From contig JAZDLO010000151.1 in assembly GCA_043801935.1 (NCBI GenBank), forward strand, positions 1 through 6,142: a stretch of 6,142 bases of DNA, written 5' to 3'. The translations under genes were made by a program, and so were the position numbers. Numbering within the stretch: position 1 is the stretch's first letter; every line of letters begins with the position of its first letter. Shown here one piece after another: positions 1-6,067 of the stretch. Below the pieces are notes generated by a model. The model was given only the letters and a program-made list of their open reading frames with translations. It was not told the origin of the DNA and did not search any database. This DNA is from JAZDLO01 sp043801935. Lineage in GTDB: Bacteria; Actinomycetota; Thermoleophilia; RBG-16-64-13.

Positions 1-100
1 ACGGTGAACCGGGTCTTGGTCTTCGCCAGAAGACGCCGGCCCATTCTGGGTCTCAGGCGTGGGAGAGCCACCTGTAGGTACTGGGTTGCCACAAATGCAG

Positions 101-568
101 CTAGACGACGGCCACCTCCTCCGCGGGCTCCGATTCGATGAGACGTTTCAGGTTCTGCATACCCCTCTCGTAGATCCGGTCCCATCGCCGACGGATCAGG
201 AGAACGTCAGCCAAGGGGGCAACGACGGCCGGCTTCGGATCGTACTCGAGGGTGAAGGATGCCCGGGTGGACTCACCCACCGGCTCAAACCGCCAGCGCT
301 TGTGCGCTTCTATTCCCATGAGCGGCACCTTGAACGTCCACCCCTCATTTTCTCTGTATTCGATCGTTTCCCATTCGGTGCTCATCCTGCGACCCAAGAA
401 AGTGAGGTTGACGAATAGTCTCGCGCCTTCGCCCTTGGTCTTCTCGGTGAGGGGTTTCACTGCCTGGATGTAGTCGAGGTACTTTGGGATGTTGTGCCAA
501 TCGCCGGTGAAACGAACGACTTCTTCTATCGGTCGTGCTATGACGACCTGCTTCTCGATTGTGGTCAT
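101..568 (-). CDS. SRPBCC (START-like / polyketide cyclase-type) family protein
   Basis: A 155-residue cytoplasmic protein with no signal peptide or membrane segment. The N-terminus (VVIARPIEEVVRFTGDWHNI, residues 8-27) is the usual SRPBCC opening: a first beta strand, then a P-x-E-E-V helix and a W-x-x-x-P-K-Y element. Alternating strands follow, including a TEWETIEY / GWTFKV pair (residues 64-81) and RWRFEPVGES (91-100). A long amphipathic C-terminal helix (about 121-146) would close the hydrophobic cavity. Length fits one single-domain SRPBCC protein of the polyketide cyclase / COQ10-like type. These folds bind hydrophobic ligands; the ligand cannot be read from sequence, and no catalytic residues can be assigned. 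The ATG at 568 is supported by AGGGGGG at 577-583, 8 bases upstream. The nearest upstream same-strand gene (radical SAM) lies 267 bases away past two inverted repeats, so it is probably transcribed separately. Family call firm, function unknown. Confidence 0.9.
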   Translation of the reverse strand: MTTIEKQVVIARPIEEVVRFTGDWHNIPKYLDYIQAVKPLTEKTKGEGARLFVNLTFLGRRMSTEWETIEYRENEGWTFKVPLMGIEAHKRWRFEPVGESTRASFTLEYDPKPAVVAPLADVLLIRRRWDRIYERGMQNLKRLIESEPAEEVAVV

Positions 569-604
569 GGCTTCGGCCCCCCTACGTACAAAACAGATAC
601 TCCA

Positions 605-633
605 TACCTACGAAGGGGGTCGACCGAGATCAA
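605..633 (-). promoter_or_regulatory. possible weak sigma70-like promoter for the SRPBCC gene
   Basis: On the minus strand, TTGATC (628-633) is followed after exactly 17 bases by TAGGTA (605-610), giving a leader of about 30 bases before the ATG at 568. The -35 matches consensus at 4 of 6 positions and the -10 only weakly, so the spacing is the main argument. It would lie inside the possible gene fragment at 614-715. Confidence 0.22.
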
Positions 634-715
634 CATTGCCGGTTATGCCACGGCGGGGAGACTGAACCCGGAGCAACTCATAGCTATTGCCCGGTCACTC
701 ACGCCTGTCGAGTAG
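614..715 (+). pseudogene. possible C-terminal fragment of a lost secreted/lipoprotein-type gene (DUF4367-like tail)
   Basis: In the plus-strand frame ending at the TAG at 713-715, the last 33 codons read like a real protein end. A strand segment EINIAGYATAG is followed by a helix, LNPEQLIAIARSLTPVE. This pattern, a beta strand then L-x-x-E-x-L-x-x-I-A-x-S-L-x-P, resembles the C-termini of DUF4367-type and related bacterial lipoprotein or anti-sigma-associated domains, from recall. No credible body precedes it, because the upstream DNA in this frame is antisense to the SRPBCC gene, and no start codon or ribosome binding site fits. If real, it is the tail of a plus-strand gene truncated at about 570-610 by the rearrangement that placed the SRPBCC gene here. 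A hairpin begins 10 bases after the stop. The alternative is a chance open frame. Third-position GC, about 23 of 33 codons, does not settle it. Confidence 0.33.
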
Positions 716-725
716 GGGCATGCTG

Positions 726-752
726 GCTCACCCGTGCGGCGGGTAACTGAGC
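726..752. other. inverted repeat (hairpin with 4-base bulge) in the intergenic region
   Basis: GCTC (726-729) directly followed by ACCCG (730-734) pairs with CGGGT (740-744) and GAGC (749-752). This leaves a TGCGG loop and a one-sided bulge at 745-748, for nine base pairs in total. There is no U-tract on either strand. It starts 10 bases after the stop of the possible gene fragment at 614-715, so it could be that gene's old terminator or a leader structure on the minus strand. Confidence 0.45.
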
Positions 753-763
753 TACAGGGAGGC

Positions 764-817
764 GGCTATTAGAACCGCAAACCGGCGTGAGGCCGATCTG
801 CGGGTGCCTCAATAGCC
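764..817. other. nested multi-stem inverted repeat downstream of the radical SAM gene
   Basis: Three nested complementary pairs are visible. GGCTATT (764-770) pairs with AATAGCC (811-817), CCGCA (775-779) with TGCGG (799-803), and CGGC (783-786) with GCCG (792-795), with internal loops between. A competing pair, GAGGC (789-793) with GCCTC (806-810), would break the inner stems. In minus-strand transcripts it starts about 18 bases after the radical SAM stop codon, the position of a 3'-end structure. No run of U follows, so if it terminates transcription it is not a classical intrinsic terminator. It may instead stabilise the mRNA end. Confidence 0.5.
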
Positions 818-835
818 TCGGGCGCGTCGCGGAGC

Positions 836-1924
836 TCAACTAGCCGTCAAGGTCAGCGAACGCCACATCATGCAGGGCCGGAACTGCCAGCCCCAAGAAG
901 TCTCGATCACGTCGGGGTTGTTGCAGACGTTGCAGTAGGGGGCTTCCCGAAGCATCTCCCGGTACCGGGGCTGCCGGTAGAGGTGGGAGAGGGGGATGTC
1001 ATAGCGACGAAAATCGCGGACATTGCCGAGGGGTACGTCCCGTCGCCGGCAATCTCGGAAGGAGCCATCGGGGAGCACCGTGAGGACCGCGTGAGGAAGG
1101 CGGCAACTGAAGGCCCGCAGGGCAGGATCCTCCCGGAGCAGGCGTAGATACTTGTTCGTCGCCTGCAAGGGGTATCCCGCCGCCCTAAGCTCCCGAGCAA
1201 GGTCGGCCGCCTGTCTTAGCTCCTCCTCGCTGAGTGCCAATCCGCCATGCCGAACGACAAACCCCCCGCTCTGCAGCTCCCCGATCTCCATGGGGCAGAA
1301 ATACAGGCCGGCACCCCAGTGTTTCGCCACCGGAGCCACGCGGCGAAGTGCACCTGGGTTGAGGCGGGAAAGCACCGTGTTGACGAGCAGCCGCGGCCGG
1401 AGCGGGTCGTCGCGCAACCCGAGTGCGAACGAATCCAGGCGGTTGAAGAGGCCGGGCAACCCCCGCAGCCGGTCGTGATCTTCGCCGACATCGTCGAGAC
1501 TGAGCATGAGCGTTCTCACCAGATCGCGCAGCGCCGGCCAAAGATCGGGAAGAAACCAGCCGTTGGTCATAAGTATGGTCGAGAGGCCGGCCGAAGAAGC
1601 TAATCGCAATAGGTCCTCGATATCTTCTCGAAGCAGGGGCTCGCCGCCCCACAGGACCAGCTGGCAGATGCCTGCTTCGGCCGCCTGACGATAGAGCCAT
1701 GCTATGTCTGCGGTCGTCAGCTCCGCGTCTGCGGCCTGTCGGTCATCGCTCTCCGCGTAGCGCCACAAGCAGGCGGCGCAGCGGGCGTTGCAGCGGGCGG
1801 TCACCAGGTGGCTGAGAAAAAGCGGACGGTTCGCGAGGCGACCATGGATCATGTCCCGGAGGACGCGCGCGTCCGCCCGCCGGCGCAGGGCAAGGTCGTA
1901 TCGAAGATCCCGGCCACTCTCCAT
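836..1924 (-). CDS. radical SAM protein with twitch/SPASM-like C-terminal domain
   Basis: A 362-residue enzyme counted from the ATG at 1924. The radical SAM signature CNARCAAC (C45, C49, C52) binds the SAM-cleaving 4Fe-4S cluster, and GGEP (93-96) is the SAM-binding motif. TNGW (about 120-123) and SLDD (142-145) continue the partial TIM barrel. The C-terminal part has C274, then G287-x4-C292 with PDG before it, LGNV, then C331-x2-C334 and C351. This is the C-x12-G-x4-C ... C-x2-C layout of twitch/SPASM auxiliary-cluster domains, but the later SPASM cysteines are missing, so one auxiliary cluster is most likely. Relatives modify peptides or small molecules; the substrate is not evident and no precursor peptide is seen nearby. 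The frame stays open upstream to 2227, but that part is Arg/Pro-rich, lacks domain character and would overlap the divergent lipoprotein gene. AGAGG sits very close to this ATG, so a start slightly upstream (TTG at 1957) is possible. Confidence 0.88.
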   Translation of the reverse strand: MESGRDLRYDLALRRRADARVLRDMIHGRLANRPLFLSHLVTARCNARCAACLWRYAESDDRQAADAELTTADIAWLYRQAAEAGICQLVLWGGEPLLREDIEDLLRLASSAGLSTILMTNGWFLPDLWPALRDLVRTLMLSLDDVGEDHDRLRGLPGLFNRLDSFALGLRDDPLRPRLLVNTVLSRLNPGALRRVAPVAKHWGAGLYFCPMEIGELQSGGFVVRHGGLALSEEELRQAADLARELRAAGYPLQATNKYLRLLREDPALRAFSCRLPHAVLTVLPDGSFRDCRRRDVPLGNVRDFRRYDIPLSHLYRQPRYREMLREAPYCNVCNNPDVIETSWGWQFRPCMMWRSLTLTAS

Positions 1925-2136
1925 GCCTCTGGGTACCCTGAAGACCGGCCGTATCAACCTCGGTGCCTCAACCCGGCCACTCCGTAGCCGGCGCGTGGGC
2001 TCGCGGTACCGGGTGAGACGGGGATGCAATGCCCGGTCCGGGCCGAGCCTGCGGAGGGTAAGGCGGCTGACCACCGGGGTATCATTGTGGCGGCTGCCAA
2101 GGTACTCGCCTTTGTATGCCACAGAAAGGAAGCGCG
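1925..2136. promoter_or_regulatory. divergent intergenic region between the radical SAM and DUF3179 genes
   Basis: About 212 bases separate the two divergent starts, so it should hold promoters for both. On the plus strand, TATCAT (2080-2085) matches the -10 consensus at 5 of 6 positions and would give a leader of about 45 bases, but no acceptable -35 stands 16-18 bases upstream. I could not place a convincing promoter for the minus-strand gene. No strong operator-like palindrome was found. Confidence 0.35.
2125..2132 (+). promoter_or_regulatory. ribosome binding site that decides the DUF3179 start
   Basis: AAAGGAAG stands 4 bases before the ATG at 2137. It favours this start over the in-frame ATG at 2116, which has no comparable site and would put seven extra residues before the signal peptide. 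Confidence 0.7.
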
Positions 2137-3297
2137 ATGCGGATCTGTCAGTTACTGCGTTTGGTTTGCCTGTTCGCCGGGCTGGCCACCGTGGCGGCGG
2201 CCTGCGCTCCGGCCGCCACGCAGCCACCCGCCTTACTGCCCCCGGAAAACCCGCCCGCCGGCGCCGTGAGCGAATTCAGCACCGATTTCACCATCCACAG
2301 CATCCCCTACAGTGAGGTCTTTTCCGGCGGACCGCCCAAAGACGGAATCCCAGCCCTTGATAACCCGCGGTTTGTCAGCGTGAGCGAAGCAGACGAGTGG
2401 CTGGGCGACCTCGAACCGGTGACGGTCTTTCAGGAACAGGGCGATGTACGGGTCTATCCCTTGCAGATATTGATTTGGCACGAGATCGTGAACGACGTCG
2501 TGGGTGGTCGCCCCGTCGTCATCACCTTCTGCCCGCTCTGCAACACAGCCATCGTATTCGACGCCACCATCAGCGGTCGACCATTAGACTTCGGCACCAC
2601 TGGGCGTCTGCGCTTCAGCAACCTGCTGATGTACGACCGGCAAACGGAGAGCTGGTGGCAGCAGGCCGGCGGCGACGCCGTCATCGGCGAGCTGACCGGC
2701 GCGCGCCTCACCTTCTTGCCCGCAGCGATCACCAGCTGGGACGAGGTGCGGAATAGGCATCCGGACGCGCAGGTCCTCTCCCGGGATACCGGTCACCGTC
2801 TTGATTACGGCCGTAACCCCTACCCCGGCTATGACGACGTCAATAGCTCTCCCTTCCTGTTTCGGGGGGATACGCCGGATCAACTGCCGGCCATGGCTCG
2901 CGTCACCACCGTTGAGCTGAATGGCGAGGCTGCGGCTTATCCCAATACGGTGCTGCAAGAAATCGGGGTGGTCAATGACGCCGTAGGCGGAGTTGAGGTC
3001 GTCGTCTTCTGGCAGCCGGGGCTGGCTTCCGCTCTCGACAGCGATAGCATTTCCGAAGGCCAGGATGTAGGCGCTAATGGCGTCTTCGAGAGAACGCTCA
3101 ATGGACAGACTCTCAGCTTCACCATGAGCGGGGCGGGCATTACAGATGACCAGACAGGAAGCACCTGGAACATCCTGGGAGAGGCTACCGGTGGTTCATT
3201 GGTCGGCCAAGCTTTGGCGCCCGTGGTGAAAGTGGATCACTTCTGGTTCTCGTGGGCGGCCTTTCGCCCCGACACGCGGATCTATCAGCAGCCCTAG
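2137..3297 (+). CDS. DUF3179 domain-containing lipoprotein
   Basis: A 386-residue protein, probably exported and lipid-anchored. The N-terminus MRICQLLRLV is followed by a short hydrophobic segment and AAAC, with C23 as the likely lipidated residue. Ala rather than Leu/Val at -3 makes the lipobox weak. A Pro/Ala-rich linker (about 24-45) leads to the domain. DUF3179 hallmarks are VYPLQILIWHEIVNDVVGG (106-124), then the very characteristic TFCPLCNTAIVFD (130-142, with C132 and C135), FSNLLMYDRQTESWWQQ (160-176) and the tract SRDTGHRLDYGRNPYPGYDD (215-234). VDHFWFSWAAFRPDT (366-380) closes it. The family has no established biochemical function to my knowledge. The paired cysteines could bind metal or form a disulfide, which is inference. 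It is divergent from the radical SAM gene. The downstream glycosyltransferase is 262 bases away, so an operon is unlikely. Confidence 0.93.
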   Translation: MRICQLLRLVCLFAGLATVAAACAPAATQPPALLPPENPPAGAVSEFSTDFTIHSIPYSEVFSGGPPKDGIPALDNPRFVSVSEADEWLGDLEPVTVFQEQGDVRVYPLQILIWHEIVNDVVGGRPVVITFCPLCNTAIVFDATISGRPLDFGTTGRLRFSNLLMYDRQTESWWQQAGGDAVIGELTGARLTFLPAAITSWDEVRNRHPDAQVLSRDTGHRLDYGRNPYPGYDDVNSSPFLFRGDTPDQLPAMARVTTVELNGEAAAYPNTVLQEIGVVNDAVGGVEVVVFWQPGLASALDSDSISEGQDVGANGVFERTLNGQTLSFTMSGAGITDDQTGSTWNILGEATGGSLVGQALAPVVKVDHFWFSWAAFRPDTRIYQQP

Positions 3298-3559
3298 GCC
3301 TATGCATGCCACGCTGTGGCGGAGATCGGGGCGCACTCGCGCCAGGCCGCCGCGTGAGCACTCACTGAGCAACGCAGGTTGCCGGTGCAGTCCACTTGCC
3401 CTCGGTCGGTCGGCAAAGCACTGGTAGCGCGGCTCCTTCCCGCTCAAACGAGCCTCTTACGTCGCCTGGCCCTCTTATGCCTCATGGTGGAGCTGCCGAC
3501 AATATCCACTGAGTAGTCGAAGATCGGTTCTCCTGACGAACGCCAAAAGGACCCGAGGT
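3298..3559. other. intergenic region with several short hairpins, no gene seen
   Basis: No convincing coding frame on either strand. Short inverted repeats are frequent: GCCAC/GTGGC (3308-3320, 3-base loop) right after the DUF3179 stop; GTGAG/CTCAC around 3354-3365; GCAAC/GTTGC (3369-3382); and TTGCC/GGCAA (3396-3416, 11-base loop). The first could act at the 3' end of the DUF3179 mRNA but has no following U-tract. I found no clear promoter for the downstream glycosyltransferase. Confidence 0.5.
3545..3551 (+). promoter_or_regulatory. ribosome binding site of the glycosyltransferase gene
   Basis: AAAAGGA lies 8 bases before the ATG at 3560. A second purine stretch, GAGG at 3555-3558, is too close to be the main site. 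It supports the 3560 start. Confidence 0.65.
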
Positions 3560-5092
3560 ATGTCGCAGCTAAGGGAAGTGGGGATCCCCGCGCAGCCGCT
3601 CGACCGCTTTCTCCCTCTCCTGGGTGAAGCGGTAGTCGGCGAGGCCAATAGGGCCGTCGATGAGGCGCGCGACGCGATGGAGGGCCGTGTTTTCTGGCAC
3701 GTGAACTCCACGGCTCGAGGCGGCGGCGTGGCGGAGATCCTCCAAGCGCTCCTGCCCTATGCCCGCGGCGCAGGCATCGATGCGAGATGGCTGGTGATCG
3801 GCGGGAAGTCCGAGTTCTTCCGCATCACCAAGCGCCTCCACAACGCCCTCCACGGCTCGACCGGCGACGGGAGCGCTTTGGGCGAACGAGAACGTGCCGT
3901 CTACGAGGACGTGATCCGGGCCAACGCCGATGAACTGCTCCAATCTATCCGCCCCGGCGACGTCTTGGTGCTTCACGACCCTCAGACCGCGGGCCTAGCA
4001 CCGTATCTTATTGGCGCCGGCGCCATCGTCGTCTGGCGCAGTCACATCGGAAAGGAGCAGCCGAACGAGGAGGTCGAACGAGGGTGGGCATTCCTGGCTC
4101 CCTATCTCGACAGCGTTGCGGCCACCGTGTTCTCGCGCGAGGCCTACATTCCCGATTGCTGCGACCGCGAGCGGGCTGTCGTCATTCCGCCCTCCATCGA
4201 TCCCTTCACGCCCAAGAACCAGGACCTGGAGGAGGCCAACGTTCGCGCCATCCTCGCCCGGTCGGGACTCGTCGGTGACAAAGGCGGCGGTCACGGCCCG
4301 GGCGGCGACGCCCCGTCGTTCGTGCGCCAGAACGGCTCGAGCGGCAACGTAGGGCGTCAAGCTGACGTCATCGGGAGGGGGAAAGCGCCCGACTGGGAGG
4401 CGCCGTTGGTGGTACAGGTCTCTCGTTGGGACCGTCTGAAGGATCCCGTCGGGGTGCTGAAGGGGTTTGCCCGGTTAGACGGGAACCTGCCCGAGGACGC
4501 CCGCCTCCTCCTGGCAGGCCCCGGCGGGAACTCCGTCGCGGACGATCCGGAATCGAGCGACATCTTTGAGAAACTGACGCAAGCGTGGCAAGACCTGCCG
4601 TCCGCAGACCGCAATCGGGTAAGCATCGCCTCGCTTCCCATGGCCGACTTGGAGGAGAACGCGGCGATCGTGAATGCGCTCCAGCGCCACGCCGCCGTCG
4701 TCGTCCAGAAGAGCCTCGACGAGGGCTTCGGCCTGACCGTGACCGAGGCGATGTGGAAGGGTCGGCCCATCGTCGCGACCGCAGTCGGAGGGATCCAGGA
4801 CCAGATCACCCACGACGTCCACGGCCTCTTGGTTCAGGACCCCGAGAACCTGGGCGAGTTCGGTGACTCGCTGATCCGGGTGCTCAATGACCGGCCGCTG
4901 GCGAAGCGCCTCGGCGAGGAGGCACGAGAACGCGTTCGGGAGGAGTACCTTTGCGTGCGCCACCTTGTCCAGTATGCGAAGCTGCTGACAAGGCTCGACG
5001 CGTCGAGCCTCAAAGGCTGGTGTACCATCGAACCGGTTCTTCACCGATCAGGTGAGGGTTGTCCTATCGGTTCATCCGGTACGTCACTGTGA
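3560..5092 (+). CDS. GT4-family glycosyltransferase, trehalose synthase (TreT)-like
   Basis: A 510-residue cytoplasmic GT-B enzyme. The N-terminal domain has FWHVNSTARGGGVAEILQ (45-62), ARWLVIGGKSEFFRITKRLH (75-94), LHDPQTAGL (138-146) and WRSHIG (159-164), all close to TreT-type trehalose synthases, which join a nucleotide-activated glucose to glucose. The C-terminal domain has VVQVSRWDRLKDPVGV (284-299) and the donor-binding E-x7-E motif, E388-GFGLTVT-E396, then VGGIQDQI (409-416). Residues 239-278, a Gly-rich stretch then a FVRQNGSSGNVGRQADV segment, separate the two domains. They are absent from compact archaeal TreT, but I recall an equivalent linker in actinobacterial relatives, so it marks a subfamily. 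Donor and acceptor are inferred, not proven. The conserved fold ends near residue 480. The last 30 residues look like read-through into the convergent SIMPL gene, overlapping it by 29 bases. No trehalase, phosphatase or other trehalose gene is adjacent. Confidence 0.9.
   Translation: MSQLREVGIPAQPLDRFLPLLGEAVVGEANRAVDEARDAMEGRVFWHVNSTARGGGVAEILQALLPYARGAGIDARWLVIGGKSEFFRITKRLHNALHGSTGDGSALGERERAVYEDVIRANADELLQSIRPGDVLVLHDPQTAGLAPYLIGAGAIVVWRSHIGKEQPNEEVERGWAFLAPYLDSVAATVFSREAYIPDCCDRERAVVIPPSIDPFTPKNQDLEEANVRAILARSGLVGDKGGGHGPGGDAPSFVRQNGSSGNVGRQADVIGRGKAPDWEAPLVVQVSRWDRLKDPVGVLKGFARLDGNLPEDARLLLAGPGGNSVADDPESSDIFEKLTQAWQDLPSADRNRVSIASLPMADLEENAAIVNALQRHAAVVVQKSLDEGFGLTVTEAMWKGRPIVATAVGGIQDQITHDVHGLLVQDPENLGEFGDSLIRVLNDRPLAKRLGEEARERVREEYLCVRHLVQYAKLLTRLDASSLKGWCTIEPVLHRSGEGCPIGSSGTSL
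4991..5010. repeat. 20-base perfect palindrome inside the glycosyltransferase 3' end
   Basis: AGGCTCGACG is followed immediately by its exact reverse complement, with no mismatch and no spacer. It codes for the RLDASS region at the end of the conserved glycosyltransferase fold. As RNA it would form an 8-base-pair stem with a CGCG loop. No T-run follows on either strand. Confidence 0.9.
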
Positions 5093-5855
5093 CGCTCGCG
5101 GTGACCTCCATATTCTGGGGGTTGATCGGCGGGGGAGTGACCGAGGAATCCGCGCCGGCTTCGGCCGTGGCTCTTGTGTCGTATAGGGGATAAGGCTGCG
5201 ACACGGAGCTCTCACTCAAGATGAGGGCCTCTCCGAGCCGAACCCCTTGGGCGGCCGCCAGGGCCTCGGCTTTGCTCTGGGCGTTGGCGACCGCCCTCGT
5301 CAAAGCGGTGGCGACCGCAGCGTTGTCCTCAGACAGTTGCCAACTGGGGCCGTAGACGTTGTCCGCCCCGGCCTCGATCACAGCCGCGAACACATCCCCG
5401 ATTAGCGAAAGGTCGTCAAAGGTGACGGTGACCGTGTTCTGCGCGCGGTACCCGGTGGTCTTCTCCTGGCCGGACTGCTGGTCATAGTAGCGATTGGGAA
5501 AGACGACGACGTTGGCCGTCTCGATGGCCTTGTCGGCAATGCCCTCCGCTTTCAGCCGATCGAGCACTTTCTGCGTGTCTTTGGAGTTCGCGTCGAGGGC
5601 CTCGGCTGCCGTTGTCCCGTCGTTCTCCACGCTGACCTGGAGGGTCGCCTCGTCGGGGAGGGTGGTCACCGTGCCGGGGCCGGACACGCTGCTCGTGTTA
5701 AGGAAGGAGCCGTCGGCACTCGAGGTCTGCGTTCCCTCTCGGGTGCCGGTGGCGCCACCGCAGCCGGTGAGAAGCGCCCCGACGACAACGAGGGCGATCA
5801 CGAGCGCGACTGTCAGCGGGAGCACCTTCTTCTTGAGTGGATGACCGGTTGTCAC
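5064..5855 (-). CDS. SIMPL domain-containing (DUF541) lipoprotein
   Basis: A 263-residue exported lipoprotein counted from the GTG at 5855. Residues 1-10 are basic (PLKKK), 11-30 are strongly hydrophobic, and LLTGC gives a good lipobox with C32 as the lipidated residue. A Ser/Thr/Gly-rich linker (33-56) leads to the SIMPL domain (about 57-262). This has VSGPGTVTTLPDEATLQVSV (57-76), a helix ending LKAEGIADKAIETANVVVFP (101-120), the Tyr-containing YRAQNTVTVTF (136-146) and the long helix ALTRAVANAQSKAEALAAA (184-202), ending ASVTVTYR (253-260). SIMPL-domain proteins are periplasmic or surface proteins of poorly defined role; members such as E. coli YggE have been linked to oxidative stress. 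An in-frame ATG at 5900 would add 15 residues, but AAAGGGGG just before the GTG and a better-proportioned signal peptide favour the GTG. It converges on the glycosyltransferase gene. Confidence 0.93.
   Translation of the reverse strand: MTTGHPLKKKVLPLTVALVIALVVVGALLTGCGGATGTREGTQTSSADGSFLNTSSVSGPGTVTTLPDEATLQVSVENDGTTAAEALDANSKDTQKVLDRLKAEGIADKAIETANVVVFPNRYYDQQSGQEKTTGYRAQNTVTVTFDDLSLIGDVFAAVIEAGADNVYGPSWQLSEDNAAVATALTRAVANAQSKAEALAAAQGVRLGEALILSESSVSQPYPLYDTRATAEAGADSSVTPPPINPQNMEVTASVTVTYRMNR
5082..5094. repeat. 13-base interrupted palindrome across the glycosyltransferase stop codon
   Basis: CGTCAC, one T, then GTGACG form a perfect inverted repeat. It contains the TGA stop of the plus-strand glycosyltransferase (5090-5092) and lies inside the last codons of the convergent SIMPL gene. 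A second pair, TCACC/GGTGA (5041-5055, loop GATCA), lies just upstream. Neither is followed by a T-run. Confidence 0.6.
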
Positions 5856-5859
5856 TGTT

Positions 5860-5867
5860 CCCCCTTT
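5860..5867 (-). promoter_or_regulatory. ribosome binding site that decides the SIMPL GTG start
   Basis: On the minus strand, AAAGGGGG is followed by AACA and then GTG (5855-5853). The site is strong enough to prefer this GTG over the ATG at 5900, which lacks an equivalent. Confidence 0.65.
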
Positions 5868-6028
5868 GCGGTAGGCACGAGGCTGGCTGCCCTGTCCCAT
5901 CGGCGCCCCCGTGCTCGTTCGCCGAAAGTCGCCGCTATGACGCCGGCAAGTACCATAGGGTTCCTGCTTCCGAAGTCGGCCACGGAGGGCTTCTTTGGCG
6001 AGGCTGACTTAAGGCTCAAAGGGCTCGC

Positions 6029-6067
6029 GGACGCCTCGCTCGGGCGCAGGCTACGCTCCTTTTTTTT
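6029..6067 (+). terminator. possible plus-strand intrinsic terminator with T8 tract
   Basis: GCCTCGC (6033-6039) pairs with GCG (6044-6046) and AGGC (6048-6051) around a TCGG loop with one bulged base. GGA (6029-6031) can pair with TCC (6057-6059). Eight T follow at 6060-6067. The core stem ends 8 bases before the T-run, which is far for a good terminator, and no plus-strand gene is seen upstream. A minus-strand promoter is a competing reading of the same bases. Confidence 0.25.

Noticed and set aside
19..34. GTCTTC/GAAGAC hairpin with a 4-base loop at the left edge
   Set aside because: Only six base pairs and no T-run on either strand; it could be chance or the edge of something outside the window.
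1..44. Minus-strand ATG at 44 reading off the left edge
   Set aside because: Only about 14 codons are visible with a poor ribosome binding site, so it cannot be told from chance.
640..762. tRNA-like motifs on the minus strand (TGTAGCTCAGTT near 754 and GGGTTCAGTC near 668)
   Set aside because: The spacing would suit only a long tRNA, no acceptor stem closes it, the T-loop lacks the conserved A, and no anticodon arm can be drawn.
2116..2136. Earlier in-frame ATG for the DUF3179 gene
   Set aside because: No ribosome binding site precedes it, whereas AAAGGAAG precedes the ATG at 2137, and the shorter form has a normal signal peptide.
1925..2227. N-terminal extension of the radical SAM frame up to 2227
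   Set aside because: The extra 101 residues are Arg/Pro-rich without domain features and would overlap the signal-peptide region of the divergent lipoprotein gene.
1788..2315. Long plus-strand open frame opposite the radical SAM gene
   Set aside because: Arg/Ser-rich shadow of the high-GC minus-strand gene and of the lipoprotein start, with no domain features.
3196..3447. Minus-strand 83-codon frame crossing the DUF3179 3' end
   Set aside because: Mostly antisense to the lipoprotein gene and intergenic DNA, with no ribosome binding site or recognisable domain.
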